Source: Alphaproteobacteria bacterium 41-28 (GTDB lineage: Bacteria; Pseudomonadota; Alphaproteobacteria; UBA9655). Taken from it: a stretch of DNA of 64,000 bases. Numbering within the stretch: position 1 is the stretch's first letter; every line of letters begins with the position of its first letter. Shown one piece after another: positions 56,715 to 64,000 of the stretch. The stretch is from positions 1 to 64,000 of the forward strand of contig MKUL01000045.1 in the NCBI GenBank assembly GCA_001897795.1, read 5' to 3'. Below the pieces are notes generated by a model, which worked only from the letters and a program-made list of their open reading frames with translations, was not told the DNA's origin and did no database searches. The translations under genes and the position numbers were made by a program.

Positions 56715-57884
56715 CTATTTCCTGGCCATAAGCTGATCAACTTTACTGCCAAAGACCTCTGTTGCTTTCCTCAGAGGCTCATCCGCAAGATGAGCGTAGC
56801 GTTGTGTGGTAGAGGCCTGCGTATGTCCTAAAAGTTTGCCCACAATGCTTAAGCTTAATCCACTTGACACTAAGTGAGACGCATGAGTATGGCGTAAATC
56901 ATGAATGCGGACATTCTCAAGATTTGATTCTTTAAGAACAGTCTTCCAAAACTTTTTAACTTCTTTTAAAGGTTCCCCTGCTTTTTTCCCAGGGAAAAGA
57001 TAGAGAGAATCTGCGGGAGTTAACTTTTTAAGTGATTCGAGCAGGAGCAGAGCCCCCTCTGATAAGGGAAGGTGCTCTTTCTTCTTTTGCTTGGTCAGGT
57101 GAGCGGGTTTTATCCAAAGCCCTTTTTTTAGATCGAACTGATCCCACGTGGCTTGAAGAGCCTCACCTTTACGGGCACCAGTTAAAAGCAGGAATTTAAA
57201 AACATAAGCAGTAAGATTCTCAGAGTGTTTATCAAGGATGCTCCAAAGCCGCTGTAGTTCCTCATCATTTAACCAACGATCACGTTTCTCTTCCTGGTAC
57301 TTCTCAATCCCTTGGGCTGGATTATCAGTCCTCCACCCCCAAGAAACGGCCAAAGAAAACATCTTAGACAAAAGAGCGACAACACGATTGGCTTGATAAG
57401 GGGTATCCTTAAGGCGTAAATGTAAACCTTCAATGTCACGACGAGAAACGTGTGCTACTTTTAAAGAGCCTAAAGAAGGCATGATGATATTTCTAAGAAG
57501 CTTGTTATCTTCTTTCAAGCTCTTTTTTCGCTTTTTCTGCCCATGCCTTTCAATGTAATCGCGTGCAAGATCTTGCATACTAAAAAGACTTTGAGCCTGT
57601 TTTTTACTTTGGGCTGGATCTTCTCCATGAGCGATGCTTGCCAAGTGTTTACGGGCTAAAGCTCTTGCTTCTTCTGTTGTGACCTGACCATGCACACCAA
57701 TTTTTAAGCGTTTAATAACACGATTCTGGTTCCGATACTGGATACAATAGGTACGCCTTCCGCTAGGAAGGACGATAACACCGAATCCTTTAAGACTTGT
57801 ATCCCAATATTGGGATAGCTTATGAGGGACAGGTGTGATACTTTCTACAAAACGCTTGGTGATATTTGGCATAGAGGCCTCCAT
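56715..57884 (-). CDS. Tyrosine-type integrase
   Basis: A 389-residue phage-type integrase. The N-terminal DUF4102 arm-binding domain (HKLSQYWDTSLKGFGVIVLP) is followed by a core-binding domain. The catalytic domain has Arg in LTGARKGEALQATWDQFDL, the H-x-x-R box IHDLRHTHASHLVSSGLSLS, a second His in LLGHTQAST, and the nucleophile Tyr in QRYAHLADEPL, all intact. GGAGGAGGATAACC precedes the ATG. It faces the 3' end of tRNA-Lys, 163 bases away, the usual tRNA-targeting arrangement. Confidence 0.95.
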   Translation of the reverse strand: MEASMPNITKRFVESITPVPHKLSQYWDTSLKGFGVIVLPSGRRTYCIQYRNQNRVIKRLKIGVHGQVTTEEARALARKHLASIAHGEDPAQSKKQAQSLFSMQDLARDYIERHGQKKRKKSLKEDNKLLRNIIMPSLGSLKVAHVSRRDIEGLHLRLKDTPYQANRVVALLSKMFSLAVSWGWRTDNPAQGIEKYQEEKRDRWLNDEELQRLWSILDKHSENLTAYVFKFLLLTGARKGEALQATWDQFDLKKGLWIKPAHLTKQKKKEHLPLSEGALLLLESLKKLTPADSLYLFPGKKAGEPLKEVKKFWKTVLKESNLENVRIHDLRHTHASHLVSSGLSLSIVGKLLGHTQASTTQRYAHLADEPLRKATEVFGSKVDQLMARK

Positions 57885-58046
57885 GGTTATCCTCCTCCTT
57901 ATACCATCTTCTCAAATTATCATCAAGCATTCTATCATCAAACTATCATCAACGTAGGCTAATTTCATCCACTTTTTACCACATTTTATCAACGCAAATA
58001 CACGCCCCGAAATACCTAAAACCCAAGGGAAACACTGAAAAAATCC

Positions 58047-58122
<76 letters not shown>

Positions 58123-58149
58123 GGAAAGGAAGGCCCGAGGCCCCAAATA

Positions 58150-58764
58150 TTATCGAGAATAGAATTCAACCACAAGGTTTGGTTCCATTTGAACAGGATA
58201 AGGAACCTCTAAAAGGGTTGGAACCCGTACATAAGTTCCCTTCATCCCTTTGTGATCCACTTCAAGATATTCAGGAACATCTCTTTCAGCTAATTGTGCC
58301 GCTTCTAAAACAAGAGCTAGCTCCTTTGATTTTGGTTTGACTTCAATCACATCACCTGCCTTCACGAGATAAGAAGGGATGTTTACCCGCTTGCCATTCA
58401 CAAGGACATGACCATGGTTCACAAACTGACGTGACGCAAAAACAGTGGGAACAAACTTCATACGATAGACAACTGCATCTAAGCGTGATTCTAAAAGCCC
58501 TATAAGATTTTCACTGGTGTCGCCACGCCTACGAATGGCTTCTGCATAAAGACGGCGAAATTGCCTTTCCGTAATATTTCCATAATACCCCTTTAGCTTT
58601 TGCTTAGCCGTAAGCTGAAGTCCATAATCTGATGGCTTGGACCTGCGTTGACCATGCTGACCAGGTCCATAAGCACGGGTATTGAGAGGACTTTTAGGGC
58701 GACCCCATAGGTTAACCCCTAAGCGTCGATCTATTTTGTGTTTTGATTCAATTCGTTTCGTCAT
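58150..58764 (-). CDS. rpsD: 30S ribosomal protein S4
   Basis: A 204-residue S4 protein that binds 16S rRNA early in small-subunit assembly. It shows the N-terminal [20 protein letters not shown], then [20 protein letters not shown], and the S4 RNA-binding domain [20 protein letters not shown] followed by [20 protein letters not shown]. The zinc-type cysteines are absent, as in many alphaproteobacteria. It is a chromosomal core gene that anchors the right flank; tRNA-Lys lies 28 bases downstream. Confidence 0.97.
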   Translation of the reverse strand: MTKRIESKHKIDRRLGVNLWGRPKSPLNTRAYGPGQHGQRRSKPSDYGLQLTAKQKLKGYYGNITERQFRRLYAEAIRRRGDTSENLIGLLESRLDAVVYRMKFVPTVFASRQFVNHGHVLVNGKRVNIPSYLVKAGDVIEVKPKSKELALVLEAAQLAERDVPEYLEVDHKGMKGTYVRVPTLLEVPYPVQMEPNLVVEFYSR

Positions 58765-58928
58765 TCAAAAAGTTCCTTTAGGAAAAATAAGTAATGTGGG
58801 ACACTATAATCAATCAATAGCCCTTGTCAAATCGTTTTCATTGAAATGTATAGACTTGGTATGAATTCAAACCAGAGCGTATTACCTCCTTGACCGCAGG
58901 CTTGAGAAACAGATAGAATTCAGATGGT

Positions 58929-59002
58929 GGCCGGGTGGCAGAGTGGTGATGCAGAGGACTGCAAATCCTTGTATACCGGTTCGATTCCGGTCCTGGCCTC
59001 CA
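58929..59002 (+). tRNA. tRNA-Cys (GCA)
   Basis: Acceptor GGCCGGG/CCTGGCC, D-arm GTGGCAGAGTGGTGATGCA, anticodon GCA in GACTGCAAATCC, T-arm GGTTCGATTCC, discriminator T and encoded CCA. It lies 51 bases before tRNA-Asn, and the two are likely cotranscribed. Confidence 0.95.
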
Positions 59003-59052
59003 AAAAAAAAAGCTGGTGGTTATCGTAAGACTTTGCTATAACGCCTTCGTGA

Positions 59053-59128
59053 TCCCCGGTAGCTCAGTCGGTAGAGCAAGTGGCTGTTAACCACTGGGTC
59101 GGCGGTTCGAGTCCGTCCCGGGGAGCCA
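59053..59128 (+). tRNA. tRNA-Asn (GUU)
   Basis: Acceptor TCCCCGG/CCGGGGA, D-arm AGCTCAGTCGGTAGAGCAA, anticodon GTT in GCTGTTAACC, T-arm GGTTCGAGTCC, and encoded CCA. It directly follows tRNA-Cys. Confidence 0.95.
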
Positions 59129-59450
59129 GTTAAATTAAGAGATTTTAGCGTTTTTAATATAGACTAAATTTTTCTGGGTATACCCCGGGTATACTTTGGA
59201 GCAGATGAAGAATTTAACGTATAATCTTAAAATTTCCTCGATTGTTCTTATCACCAAGTTGCTCTTTCAGATAATTCCTTTCTAACTGCCCATCATTTTA
59301 AGATGCCAATCACAGTTTCAATAACTAAGTGGCACTTTATCTTTTTTGATTTTATTACATTTAAATCCAAGTGAGATTGTTTTGACCATGCCATCCTCGA
59401 TTGTTTCTGACTTCACAAAAAGAAAGCATAAATTCTTCTATTCTCTTCTA
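59129..59450. other. AT-rich gap with no supported gene
   Basis: This stretch lies between tRNA-Asn and the IS630-type element. It has many stop codons in all frames. A minus-strand fragment reading LVIETVIGILK, then WAVRKELSERATW after a stop, hints at a degraded transposase end, but too little is left to assign. Confidence 0.25.
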
Positions 59451-60376
59451 CTATAGTATTTCATGATTAGATTGATAGATATTTAGGGAAAGTTTAGATA
59501 TAATGAGTGAATGGCAAGAGCATATTCGGAAGACCTCCGGGAAAAGGTCATCTCCCATATTATGAGCGGATGCAGTAAGAGGGAGGCAGCAAAAGTTTTT
59601 AACATTGGAGAAGCCACAGTATATAATTGGCTAAGACTTCACAAAGCAGGGAGTCTGAAACCGAAAAAACGTATTGATTATCCTCGTAAAGTAGATGAAC
59701 AAAAACTCAAAGATTACATGGAGCAAAACCCTGATCATACGCTTAAACAAATAGGCCAAGCTCTGGGTTTGAAATTCCAAAACGTTGCCACTTGGCTCAA
59801 GCGTTTAAAAATTACACGAAAAAAAAGACCACGCTCTATAAAGAGCGCAACGAAGAGAAGAGAGCCGAATTTAAAAAACAGCTTGAGCAAATAAGTCTTG
59901 AAAGGATTGTATATATTGATGAAGCAGGGATTGATAATCGTCTTTACAGGGAATATGCACGAGCTCCTCGGGGCAAAAAGTCTATGCTGAAATTCCTGGT
60001 AAAAAAAGAGAGCGCGTTAGTGTCATTGGCGCCTTGATGAATGGTGAGTTTATCGCTCCTTTCACCTTTCAAGGAGGCTGTAATTCTGAGGTATTTAATG
60101 CTTGGCTTGAGGAAGTCTTATTACCTACCTTACCGCAAGAAACCACTCTTGTTATGGATAATGCAGCTTTTCATAAGTCTGCAAAAACTAAAGAGCTAAT
60201 TGAAAAATTTGGGTGCCATCTCCTCTTTCTTCCAACTTACTCACCTGATCTCAATCCTATTGAGAATTGGTGGCACAAAATTAAATCCATTCTTAGGCCC
60301 CTCATTCAACAAAGCTTTCACGATCTTCATTATCTTCTCGACCTATGTCTATCAACTTAATGACGAAATACTATAG
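59451..60376 (+). mobile_element. IS630-family element (decayed)
   Basis: Inverted ends CTATAGTATTTC.T (from 59451) and the matching reverse complement ending at 60376 (GAAATACTATAG) flank a transposase. TA dinucleotides at both ends suit the known IS630 target. The transposase is frameshifted beyond the usual programmed shift, so the copy is probably inactive. Confidence 0.85.
59511..60360 (+). pseudogene. IS630-family transposase (programmed frameshift plus an extra mutation)
   Basis: The first frame (59511-59894) holds the helix-turn-helix domain (SKREAAKVFNIGEATVYNWL). A run of eight A at 59819-59826 is a likely programmed slip site into the second frame, with the catalytic Asp in VYIDEAGIDN. 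A G lost near 59978 (after GGGGCAAAAAG) shifts the frame again. The remaining frame (60034-60360) carries TLVMDNAAFHK (second Asp) and LNPIENWWHKIK (Glu). The D-D-E triad is thus present but split. Confidence 0.85.
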
Positions 60377-60595
60377 TTGGCTGATCAGTAAAAATATATC
60401 AAACTTTTCTAATCCCGAGGCTTTGAAGTTATATAATCTTAAGAAACTTTCGGTAGTTAAGGTTTGATGCTTCAATGATCTAAGGCAAGTTAAAAACATA
60501 ATTTTTACATTGGCTATTTTCAATTTAAAATAAATGTCTTATGATCAGTTTGCGATAAACGCGCAACAATAAATACATAAAAAGGAAATAACTGT

Positions 60596-61669
60596 ATGAT
60601 GCAGAACACATTGAAAAAAACACTTTCTTTTACTTATGTTGGAATATTTTTTTGTTTTTCAGATTATGCTCAGGCCATGGAGGACAAAAGTGAAAGTTTT
60701 GAGCTTCATGGTGTTAAAAAGCGAAGACACGAAGGAGAATCGTTACTAGAGAGCAGAAGCTTTGATAATTTTGGATATGATAAAGCTCGTAAAATGTTCT
60801 ATTATGGAAATGAACCTTCTACCATCCGCCTAGAATCAGCGCCTTTGCCATTAATAGAGACTGACAATAGTGTGGTATATGGTTTTCCAAAGATTGAAAA
60901 ATCCGAATCAGAACCTCTTCTTATTGTTAAAGCACAGGCGATTCCTATTAACCAAATTGGAGAAATATTGAAAGAAACCGTTTTACATAATCAGGACCGT
61001 CGGGAACTGGTAGATGATCCCCATGGATATCCCTGGTGCGTTCATGGCCATATGGTAATGGACTATGGGGGATCATATTATATTGGGAGTGGTACATTAA
61101 TAGGAGAAAAATATGTCATAACCGCAGCTCATAACTTATATGATCGAAAAAGTTGTTCAATTCCCCTTAGCATTAAATTTTATCCAGGGATGATGGGGAG
61201 GAAAACTCCATATGTTAGTGAAGCTGAACGTATAATATTTCATCCAAGATATAAAGATCCGAGAAATGGCCAAGTAAAAGATGATGACTTGGGTGTTATA
61301 AAATTAAACAAACCTCTTGGGAAAGAAATAGGATACTTTGGATTAAAAGTTTTAAGTGATGGCCAGTTAGATGATATGACTATAAATGTAACAGGATATC
61401 CAGGAGATTACGCTTCAGGCACCCTAATGTGTACCATGGAAGGGCCGGCAAAGCTTAAAACCTCCGAAAGAATGTATTATGATATAGACACGGCACCAGG
61501 ACAAAGCGGTAGTGGGATTTGGATTTCAGAGAAAGATGAGTATGGTGTTATTGGTGTTCATGCTTACGGTGATGATGAAGGAAAAGGACTGAATAGTGGA
61601 ACTCGTTTAAATCTTACAAAAGCAAGACTAGTAAAACAATGGATGGAGGATTTGGATTTAATTCATTAG
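60596..61669 (+). CDS. Secreted V8-like/trypsin-like serine protease
   Basis: A 357-residue exported protease. The signal peptide (SFTYVGIFFCFSDYAQA) is followed by a prodomain (about 25-120) that holds ARKMFYYG. The protease domain has His in YVITAAHNLYD, Asp in KDDDLGVIKLNKPLG and Ser in DTAPGQSGSGIWIS, the S1B (V8/glutamyl endopeptidase) triad. AAAAAGGAAATAA precedes the ATG. It may act on host proteins. The next gene shares the prodomain motif. Confidence 0.9.
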   Translation: MMQNTLKKTLSFTYVGIFFCFSDYAQAMEDKSESFELHGVKKRRHEGESLLESRSFDNFGYDKARKMFYYGNEPSTIRLESAPLPLIETDNSVVYGFPKIEKSESEPLLIVKAQAIPINQIGEILKETVLHNQDRRELVDDPHGYPWCVHGHMVMDYGGSYYIGSGTLIGEKYVITAAHNLYDRKSCSIPLSIKFYPGMMGRKTPYVSEAERIIFHPRYKDPRNGQVKDDDLGVIKLNKPLGKEIGYFGLKVLSDGQLDDMTINVTGYPGDYASGTLMCTMEGPAKLKTSERMYYDIDTAPGQSGSGIWISEKDEYGVIGVHAYGDDEGKGLNSGTRLNLTKARLVKQWMEDLDLIH

Positions 61670-61725
61670 AAATTTTCTTCTTTAAAAAATATTAATATAT
61701 TATTATTATTTTATGTGAAAAAGGC

Positions 61726-61757
61726 AGAAACATAAATTAATATTTAGTTTATGTTTC
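61726..61757 (+). terminator. Terminator-like hairpin
   Basis: GAAACATAAA (61726-61735) and TTTATGTTTC (61748-61757) form a perfect 10-bp stem followed by TTTTCC. It lies 57 bases after the protease stop. It is AT-rich, so strength is uncertain. Confidence 0.45.
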
Positions 61758-61787
61758 TTTTCCTCACATAAACAAAAGGAGAGAAAA

Positions 61788-62174
61788 ATGGCTAAAAGTT
61801 GGATAAAAAGCACAATGCTAAATTTAGGAATTATAGGAATAACAACCGGTATTCAAGCTATGGAAGGGAATTCCTCAGAAGAAAATGACATTGAAGGAAA
61901 AAAAAATAACGGCTGGGTGACAAAAAGTTTTAGGCCATCTAAAAAGTCCAAAGTAGAAGAGAAAAAGACAAGTAGTGAAGATTCTTTCTCTAAAGAGGAG
62001 AATCAAAATTCTGATATGCAGAAAGATCTTAAGTGGGATGCAAGCCGAAAAATGTTTTATTACGGGAAGCCTCTTCCCGAACAAAGCACTAATGAAAGTG
62101 TGGCTCAACCTTTAAAAGAAGATAACACAGAAGTTATATTTCAGATTAATAAATCTGAAAAAAAAGAAAATTAA
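61788..62174 (+). CDS. Secreted paralog of the protease prodomain
   Basis: A 128-residue exported protein: signal peptide (LNLGIIGITTGIQA) then a Lys/Ser/Glu-rich region. DASRKMFYYGKPLPEQST aligns with DKARKMFYYGNEPST of the protease, and EDNTEVIFQINKSEK with ETDNSVVYGFPKIEKSE. It has no protease domain and ends there. AAAAGGAGAG is the ribosome binding site. It may be a free propeptide-like protein, an inhibitor, or a truncated duplicate. The same intergenic style suggests both are exported by the same route. Confidence 0.6.
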   Translation: MAKSWIKSTMLNLGIIGITTGIQAMEGNSSEENDIEGKKNNGWVTKSFRPSKKSKVEEKKTSSEDSFSKEENQNSDMQKDLKWDASRKMFYYGKPLPEQSTNESVAQPLKEDNTEVIFQINKSEKKEN

Positions 62175-62184
62175 TATAAATAAA

Positions 62185-64000
62185 ATGAGAGCATATATGT
62201 TAAAATTAACACGTAAAAATAAATTTTTTCATTTACGTACTATGTTAATTTATTTTTTGATTATGATTTCTTTGCCTGCTTACGCTATGGATGAAAAGGA
62301 ATGGGAACGGAAATATCCTAGAAATATTGTTCGTATTTTAACGGTTGATGGCGAAGGAGTCCGAGGGATTATTCCAGTTACCATACTAGAGGGAATTGAA
62401 GAGCACTTACAAGCTAAGTTAGAGGGACAAAAAGTTAATCTTGCCGAATATTTTGATATTATGGCAGGGACCTCTACAGGGGGTATTACTGTCCTTAGCT
62501 TAAGTACAGGGAAATCGGCTGAAGAACTAGCTAAGCTTTATCTAGATGAAGGAGAAAATATATTCAAGCCAATAGGTAAGATTGGAAAGCTTAAATCCTA
62601 TACGGGACCCAAGTATAAAGCACGCTCTTTGGAAAAAGTTCTTAAGAAACATCTCGGAGATATATGGCTAAAGGAGGCTTCTGCTCAAGTACTAATCCCT
62701 GCTGATGATGATGGCCAGAAATGTGCCTATTTATTTGACAGTCATGCAGCTCGACTTAAAAGCTATAATTTTATGATAAGAGATGTGGCTCGGGTCACTT
62801 CTGCTGGTCCTACTTATTTTAAAGCGGCAACAATTAAAGATGAGAAAGGGTATGAACATACTTACCTTGATGGAGGGGTTTATGCTAATGACCCTACCTT
62901 TGAGGCTGTACAAAAGGCTGAGGAGCGATTTCCAGGATGTGATATATTTATTGTCTCTTTAGGAACAGGAGAAGCTCCTAGAAAGTTTGGAAATTTAAGC
63001 TTAAAAGGGGGTAAATTAGCTTGGGCAGAGCCTATCTCTGGACATCTTATGGATGGAGCTCAAGATTGGCATTTACAATACTTGGAACACCTAAAATCTC
63101 TCATGCAGCAGCAAGGGCGAAATTTAGAGTATTACAGGATTCAAGTTCCTATAGATCCTTTGATCAAAGAAATGGACGTGGCAAAAAATATACGAAGTCT
63201 AAGAGAAGCTGGAAATTTTCTTTTAGATCCCCAAAATCCTCAAGGGCATTACCTTAAACTGACGGGGATTGTCGATAATCTAATGAAGGGAAATTTAAGG
63301 GCTGAGGGAAAAAAATGGGATGAAAAAAAGCTTGAAGACATATATCTTACTACAAGAAGATTTAGGGAGACTGAACTAGATAACCAAAAATTTCTAATAT
63401 CGGTTCAAAAAGACGCAAAAGATGTTTCAAAAAAATTTTTAAAAAATACTGAAAAATTATTTGAAGCTTCTAAGAAGAGAGATACTGAAGCAGAAACTCA
63501 AGTTGCAACATTTTATGAAACTGCAAAAAATTTTTTTAAAACTGGAAAATTGTATGGAGCTGCTAATCAGAGAGATTATGATGAAAAAACTCGGCTTGAA
63601 AAAGCTAGACAAAGACATGAAATGACAGCTCAGATTGCAAAAAAATATGGTTTAAAGCCTAGAGTTGTTAGACAGAGAAATACTGGAGCAGAAACTCGGG
63701 TTGAATCATTGGAAGCTGCAGAAAAATTTTATGAAGCTGCTAAAGAGAGAAAATATAAGGCAGAAACTAAGGTTGTAGAGTCAGAAGCTCTGGTTGCAAC
63801 ATTTTATGAAACTGCAAAAAATTTTTTAAAAACTGGAAAATTTTTTGAAGCTGATAAACAGAGAGAAAATGAGGCAGAAACTCAGCTTGCAAAATCGTTT
63901 GAAGCAAAGCTTGAAATAAAAGAGAAAGAAGAATTTCCTTGTATAGAAAATGATCGTAATGAATTGAAAATAAATTATGATCCTGGAACAGATGCGAATA
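62185..64000 (+). CDS. Secreted patatin-like phospholipase with C-terminal repeats (truncated by window end)
   Basis: At least 605 residues; the frame is open to the window end. A signal peptide (MLIYFLIMISLPAYA) precedes a patatin domain. It has DGEGVRGIIPVTILEGIE (oxyanion segment), FDIMAGTSTGGITVLS (G-x-S-x-G nucleophile) and YLDGGVYANDPTFEA (D-G-G/A). From about 400 on, a Lys/Glu/Ala-rich region has four copies of a unit like EKFYEAAKERKYKAET and GKLYGAANQRDYDEKT, a helical repeat. Such patatins act as phospholipase A effectors of Rickettsiales. Start 62185 or 62197; both are in frame and neither has a strong ribosome binding site. Confidence 0.9.
   Translation, partial: MRAYMLKLTRKNKFFHLRTMLIYFLIMISLPAYAMDEKEWERKYPRNIVRILTVDGEGVRGIIPVTILEGIEEHLQAKLEGQKVNLAEYFDIMAGTSTGGITVLSLSTGKSAEELAKLYLDEGENIFKPIGKIGKLKSYTGPKYKARSLEKVLKKHLGDIWLKEASAQVLIPADDDGQKCAYLFDSHAARLKSYNFMIRDVARVTSAGPTYFKAATIKDEKGYEHTYLDGGVYANDPTFEAVQKAEERFPGCDIFIVSLGTGEAPRKFGNLSLKGGKLAWAEPISGHLMDGAQDWHLQYLEHLKSLMQQQGRNLEYYRIQVPIDPLIKEMDVAKNIRSLREAGNFLLDPQNPQGHYLKLTGIVDNLMKGNLRAEGKKWDEKKLEDIYLTTRRFRETELDNQKFLISVQKDAKDVSKKFLKNTEKLFEASKKRDTEAETQVATFYETAKNFFKTGKLYGAANQRDYDEKTRLEKARQRHEMTAQIAKKYGLKPRVVRQRNTGAETRVESLEAAEKFYEAAKERKYKAETKVVESEALVATFYETAKNFLKTGKFFEADKQRENEAETQLAKSFEAKLEIKEKEEFPCIENDRNELKINYDPGTDAN

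Noticed and set aside
58929..59128. tRNA-Cys or tRNA-Asn as the attachment site of the element
   Set aside because: The integrase faces tRNA-Lys directly, and the Cys and Asn tRNAs lie beyond rpsD with their 3' ends pointing away.

Overview
The window is AT-rich DNA, most likely from an alphaproteobacterial intracellular symbiont (Holosporales/Rickettsiales type). The evidence is ProP/MFS-type transporters, secreted patatin and trypsin-like proteins, many toxin-antitoxin genes, decayed pseudogenes, and a large Rickettsiales-like conjugative element. The lineage is inferred from gene content only.

Layout. 1-5.9 kb: transporters, a pterin dehydratase, an intact IS5-family element and htpG. 5.9-12.3 kb: a Ti-type DNA-processing module, with a 1774-residue relaxase/helicase/primase (traA) facing away from small traC/traD-like genes. 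A MOBQ-like oriT candidate lies between them. 12.4-17.5 kb: cargo, including a DUF924 gene, a Pif1-WYL helicase, the mobile mystery A/B (Xre-Fic) pair and a broken integrase. 17.5-24.3 kb: mixed genes (SRPBCC pseudogene, histidine phosphatase, hfq, hsp20, HicB-like, ELM1-like) and an AbiEi/AbiEii pair. 24.5-28.3 kb: a 1268-residue LuxR-HTH/membrane/NB-ARC/TPR protein. 28.3-32.6 kb: a control and replication region with a leader hairpin, paired inverted repeats, a HTH gene, a replication-initiator-like gene carrying an internal 21-bp repeat array, and ssb. 32.6-53.4 kb: a nearly complete F-type type IV secretion operon (pilin, traL-E-K-B-V-C, trbI, signal peptidase, traW, traU, trbC, two tandem traN, traF, traH, traG, traD). 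53.4-57.9 kb: small regulators, a RhuM-Fic protein, an integrase remnant and an intact integrase next to tRNA-Lys. 58-64 kb: rpsD, tRNA-Cys, tRNA-Asn, a decayed IS630-type element, a V8-like protease, a protease-prodomain paralog and a patatin that runs off the window.

How it fits together: the Ti-type relaxase would nick at the oriT candidate, the F-type coupling protein and channel would export the DNA, and the tyrosine integrase would use the tRNA-Lys 3' end. The most unusual signals are repeats inside genes. These are 15-bp palindromic tandem repeats in frame in at least five tra/accessory genes, a 21-bp iteron-like array inside the rep-like gene, and CAGTNNT heptad repeats placed at gene starts and ends in the tra operon.
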